Source: Kineosporia mesophila | Lineage (GTDB): Bacteria > Actinomycetota > Actinomycetes > Actinomycetales > Kineosporiaceae | Direction: 5' to 3' | Assembly: GCF_021129235.1 (NCBI RefSeq) | Contig: NZ_JAJOMA010000026.1 | Coordinates: 1 to 64,000, forward strand | DNA length: 64,000 nucleotides | In this document: positions 61,560 to 64,000 of the stretch, piece by piece | How the letters are laid out: every line of letters starts with the position of its first letter | How positions within the stretch are numbered: the first letter of the stretch is position 1 | Program-made: the position numbers and the translations under genes | Notes under the pieces: model-generated | What the model was told of the DNA's origin: nothing | What the model saw: only the letters and a program-made list of their open reading frames with translations | Database searches by the model: none

Positions 61560-62408
61560 TCAGCAGTACTCGTAGTGGTAGGCGGAGTTTCCGGCCGGGA
61601 CGACCTCACGATCGCGCAGGATGATGGAGATGGCGCTGCCACGCGTCGAGCACGATTTCGTGTAGGCCGATTTCGCGTTGTCGGTGTACTCGATCTCGAT
61701 CACGTTGTTGCCGTAGACGGCCTGGTAGTCGCCGCACTCGTTGTAGTCCGCGACGTTGCACTCCTCAGCGATGGCGAAGTCGAACTTGGCCGTGTCGCGA
61801 CCGAGGGAGCCCAGTTCGGCGGTGTTCTTCTGGGCGATCGCCAGGCCCTTGGCGTGAGCCCGGGAGGCCAGGGCGGTAGCCCAGGAGATGGCATTCGTCT
61901 GGGTCAGGACGCCGTTCGAGCGGGTGTAGGAATCGATGTTGTCGGGCTCGACCGCCTGGAATTTCGAGGTCGCACAGCCGTCGATCCACGGGCCGACGAT
62001 CGCCATCAGGGCATCGCGCTTGGCCGCGGTGGAGATGTCCATCAGATATTCGTCGGGCCAGTCCGGGTCGACCAGCAATGAGCCGTTCGACTTCTTCACC
62101 AGCAGGTCCGCGTGGTTGGTCGACCACCACGACCTGTCGTCGGGCTGGGTCTGGAACGCGTTGACGTAGCAGATGTTGTACTTGCCGCTGACCGGCTTCT
62201 GGGAGCGGTCACGGTCGACGATCTGCACGCTGGCGGCGGGGGTGTACGCGCCGCCGATCTGGTAGTCGAACTGGCCGTTGACGGGCGGTTTGACGACGGC
62301 GGCGGAGGCCGAGCCGGCCGAGACGAAACTCAGGCCGCCGACCAGGACGACCACCCCGGCGGCCCCGGCGAGTGCGAATCGGGAGCGCATTGACGAGAAA
62401 AGACGCAT
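61560..62408 (-). CDS. Secreted GH114 endo-alpha-1,4-polygalactosaminidase
   Basis: 282 residues. Signal peptide with Ala-rich end (ASA-A at about 36), then the full GH114 TIM barrel: FDYQIGGAYTPAA, VEPDNIDSYTRSNGVL (catalytic Asp/Glu), AHAKGLAIAQKNTAE, FAIAEECNVADYNECGDY, VIEIEYTDNAKS and terminal SIILRDREV. GH114 enzymes cleave alpha-1,4-linked galactosamine polymers. ATG 62408 has AGGGA upstream. Neighbouring kinase and isomerase fit use of the released amino sugar. Confidence 0.93.
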   Translation of the reverse strand: MRLFSSMRSRFALAGAAGVVVLVGGLSFVSAGSASAAVVKPPVNGQFDYQIGGAYTPAASVQIVDRDRSQKPVSGKYNICYVNAFQTQPDDRSWWSTNHADLLVKKSNGSLLVDPDWPDEYLMDISTAAKRDALMAIVGPWIDGCATSKFQAVEPDNIDSYTRSNGVLTQTNAISWATALASRAHAKGLAIAQKNTAELGSLGRDTAKFDFAIAEECNVADYNECGDYQAVYGNNVIEIEYTDNAKSAYTKSCSTRGSAISIILRDREVVPAGNSAYHYEYC

Positions 62409-62590
62409 GTTCGTGTCCCTGCTGTGGATACCCCGCCTCGAGTGATTCTCTGGCGACCGGGCCGGGCCGAAGGATGCTCGGTGACGCATCCTCCGCCGGC
62501 TGGGCTCTCCACGAAACTGGGGAAAGCCTATGCACAGATGACTGTCAGGGATACCCAGAAACTGTTGATCTACGTGCATTTGGGAATAAT

Positions 62591-63565
62591 TTAATCCCCG
62601 TTCCGGCGTAGGCTCTCCAGCGCCGCCGGTGTCATCGGGTGCCCGGCCAGCTGGGCGGCATGCAGGACCGCCCCCAGAACCGGCGACAGGATCGGGGTCT
62701 TCAGCTCACAGCCGACCGGTTCCAGTTCTCGCGCGAATGCCTCGTACACCTCGGGCACTCCCAGGACACCTCCGGAGTGGGACACCGGGAACGGTTCCCC
62801 GGCATCGAATCCCAGACGGCGGGCGGTCGTTCTCACCAACCGGGCGAGTTCGGTGCCGGCCTCGGCGATCAGGGCCCGCGCGGACTGGTCACCGGCCCGG
62901 GCCGCCTCGACCAGGGGCCTCGAGAGGGACGCGATCCGGGTCCGGTCGGCGTTCCACTCGTTGATGACCAGCCCGACCAGGTCCAGGTCGTCGTCCAGAC
63001 CCAGGTGCTCGCGCAGGATCGGCAGCAGGGGGCCGGGCTCGGCCCGGCCGTCGCTCATCTGCGAGAAGATTCGCAGCGCGTGCACTCCGAGCCAGTAGCC
63101 GGATCCTTCGTCACCGAAGACCTCACCCCATCCGCCGACCCGGACGCCCTGGCCACCGCGTCGTCCGTACGTGATCGACCCGGTGCCACTGATCACGTTG
63201 ATGCCGTCGGCCCCGGCCAGTGAGCCGGCCCAACCGCACACCGTGTCGTTGTCGCACCGGTACCGGTCGTGCCCGAGCACCGAGCGGGGAAGGCCTTCGA
63301 TGATCGGGACGTCGGCCTTGTCCTCGCCGAAGCCGGGCAGACCGAGGAAAGCGAAAGTGATTTCTTGCGGGGATAATCCGGCACTGCGGCAGATGTCGGT
63401 CACGCCCTCGTGCAACACGGTGGCCATGTGCGTCAGCCGGTCGGGACCCACGCTGTACACGCTGCCGATCCGGCTCCCGGCCAGCACCGTGCCCTCCTCG
63501 TCGGCCAGACACAGTGCGGTCTTGGTGCCGCCGCCGTCGATGCCGAGGAACAGTCGCCGGCTCAT
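62591..63565 (-). CDS. BadF/BadG-type kinase, probable amino-sugar (GlcNAc/GalNAc-type) kinase
   Basis: 324 residues of the ASKHA fold: FLGIDGGGTKTALC (phosphate 1), ISGTGSITYGRR (phosphate 2), GWGEVFGDEGSGYW (signature of N-acetylglucosamine-kinase relatives) and adenosine-loop HSGGVLGVPEV. It would phosphorylate N-acetylglucosamine, N-acetylgalactosamine or a free amino sugar. Start ATG 63565 overlaps the SIS gene stop (ATGA), so the kinase is second in the operon. Confidence 0.9.
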   Translation of the reverse strand: MSRRLFLGIDGGGTKTALCLADEEGTVLAGSRIGSVYSVGPDRLTHMATVLHEGVTDICRSAGLSPQEITFAFLGLPGFGEDKADVPIIEGLPRSVLGHDRYRCDNDTVCGWAGSLAGADGINVISGTGSITYGRRGGQGVRVGGWGEVFGDEGSGYWLGVHALRIFSQMSDGRAEPGPLLPILREHLGLDDDLDLVGLVINEWNADRTRIASLSRPLVEAARAGDQSARALIAEAGTELARLVRTTARRLGFDAGEPFPVSHSGGVLGVPEVYEAFARELEPVGCELKTPILSPVLGAVLHAAQLAGHPMTPAALESLRRNGD

Positions 63566-64000
63566 GCGGGGAGCGGGTGCAGGGTCACGCCCTGGACGAC
63601 CCGGTTCACCTGGCCGCCGGGAAAAGGGTTGTCCGAGCCGATTCCGTGGGCCAGGGAGAAGCGCAGGGCCAGTTCCTGAGCGGCCACCACGAAAACCGCG
63701 GCGAGCACTGCGTCGTCCACTGCTCCGAGACCGTCCGGCACCAGAGTCAGCCCGGTGGCGTCGCGGGGAGCGGACGCACCGATGACGAGTACCTGCGAAC
63801 TGCCCAGCTGGGTGCGCAGTTCGGTGACGATGTCCTCGTCGTACAGGCGGGTGTAGGGGTCGTTGGAGAGGTAGACCAGCGCCAGGGTGGAACCGGTGAG
63901 CACGGCCTTGGGTCCGTGCCGGAACCCGAGGGCCGACTCGGCCCAGGTGGGCACCGCACCGGCGGTGAGTTCGGTGAGCTTGAGCGCGGATTCGCGGGCC
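63562..64000 (-). CDS. SIS-domain sugar isomerase/deaminase, C-terminal part (cut by edge)
   Basis: About 145 residues visible, open at the right edge. ESALKLTELTAG, WAESALGFRHGPKAVL and SLAHGIGSDNPFPGGQVNRV are typical of AgaS/GlmS-type SIS proteins that isomerise or deaminate sugar-6-phosphates (often amino sugars). It is upstream of the BadF-type kinase and GH114 gene on the same strand, consistent with a galactosamine catabolic operon. The active-site glutamate is probably in the missing part. Confidence 0.88.
   Translation of the reverse strand, partial: ARESALKLTELTAGAVPTWAESALGFRHGPKAVLTGSTLALVYLSNDPYTRLYDEDIVTELRTQLGSSQVLVIGASAPRDATGLTLVPDGLGAVDDAVLAAVFVVAAQELALRFSLAHGIGSDNPFPGGQVNRVVQGVTLHPLPA

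Overview
This is a high-GC window from an actinomycete chromosome. It has strong G/C third-position bias, frequent GTG/TTG starts, GTGA/ATGA stop-start overlaps, leaderless-looking genes, and families typical of actinobacteria (DipZ-type thioredoxin, ABATE/CGNR regulators, GAF-ANTAR, DUF5937-ArsR, GH114). The genus cannot be fixed from sequence alone; a soil saprophyte with many polysaccharide and sugar systems fits best. About 64 protein genes are called. No rRNA, tRNA, CRISPR array, transposase or phage gene was recognised. Both edges cut genes: a discoidin-type domain protein on the left and a SIS sugar isomerase on the right.

Left part (1-12 kb): the end of a secreted carbohydrate-binding protein with its terminator; a divergent FAD-monooxygenase/MarR pair with two palindromic operators; an AAA ATPase with a nuclease-like tail; a YczE-like membrane protein; then a LacI-controlled sugar operon on the minus strand (lipoprotein, two CUT1 permeases, a GH3 hydrolase and a GH68/GH32-like hydrolase).

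12.1-18.0 kb: a tightly packed six-gene plus-strand operon. It encodes a periplasmic-binding-protein homologue lacking a signal peptide, two different Fe(II)/2-oxoglutarate oxygenases, an SDR dehydrogenase, an ATP-grasp ligase and an MFS exporter. It looks like a small biosynthetic cluster for a modified amino acid or dipeptide, similar in logic (not gene by gene) to bacilysin, and I know of no described equivalent.

18-35 kb: DipZ-type redox protein, M24 peptidase, Rieske oxygenase, GlxA-type regulator, PdxH-family oxidase, a translationally coupled gap-eno pair, an ArsR-type regulator divergent from an MFS gene, and a rhamnose-type CUT2 ABC transporter followed upstream by about 1 kb without a gene.

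35-47 kb: amidinotransferase-family enzyme, GAF-ANTAR regulator, EamA transporter with divergent CGNR regulator, DtxR-type regulator, cold-shock protein, nitrilase-family enzyme, secreted GH16 and GH43 enzymes, and two decayed gene remnants (LysR and M20 peptidase).

47-54 kb: a PrsW-like membrane protein with a C-terminal domain resembling polymorphic-toxin tails, overlapped by a small gene that would be its immunity partner; then tandem repeats derived from the 3' end of an epoxide hydrolase gene, and two coupled epoxide hydrolases with a divergent CGNR regulator.

54-64 kb: response regulator, cupin and esterase, two hexapeptide acetyltransferases, HxlR and TetR regulators, two SDR or flavin enzymes, and an amino-sugar locus (GH114 polygalactosaminidase, BadF-type kinase, SIS isomerase). 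Two loci share a conserved 39-nt element that may encode a short leader peptide (44.9 and 47.9 kb).
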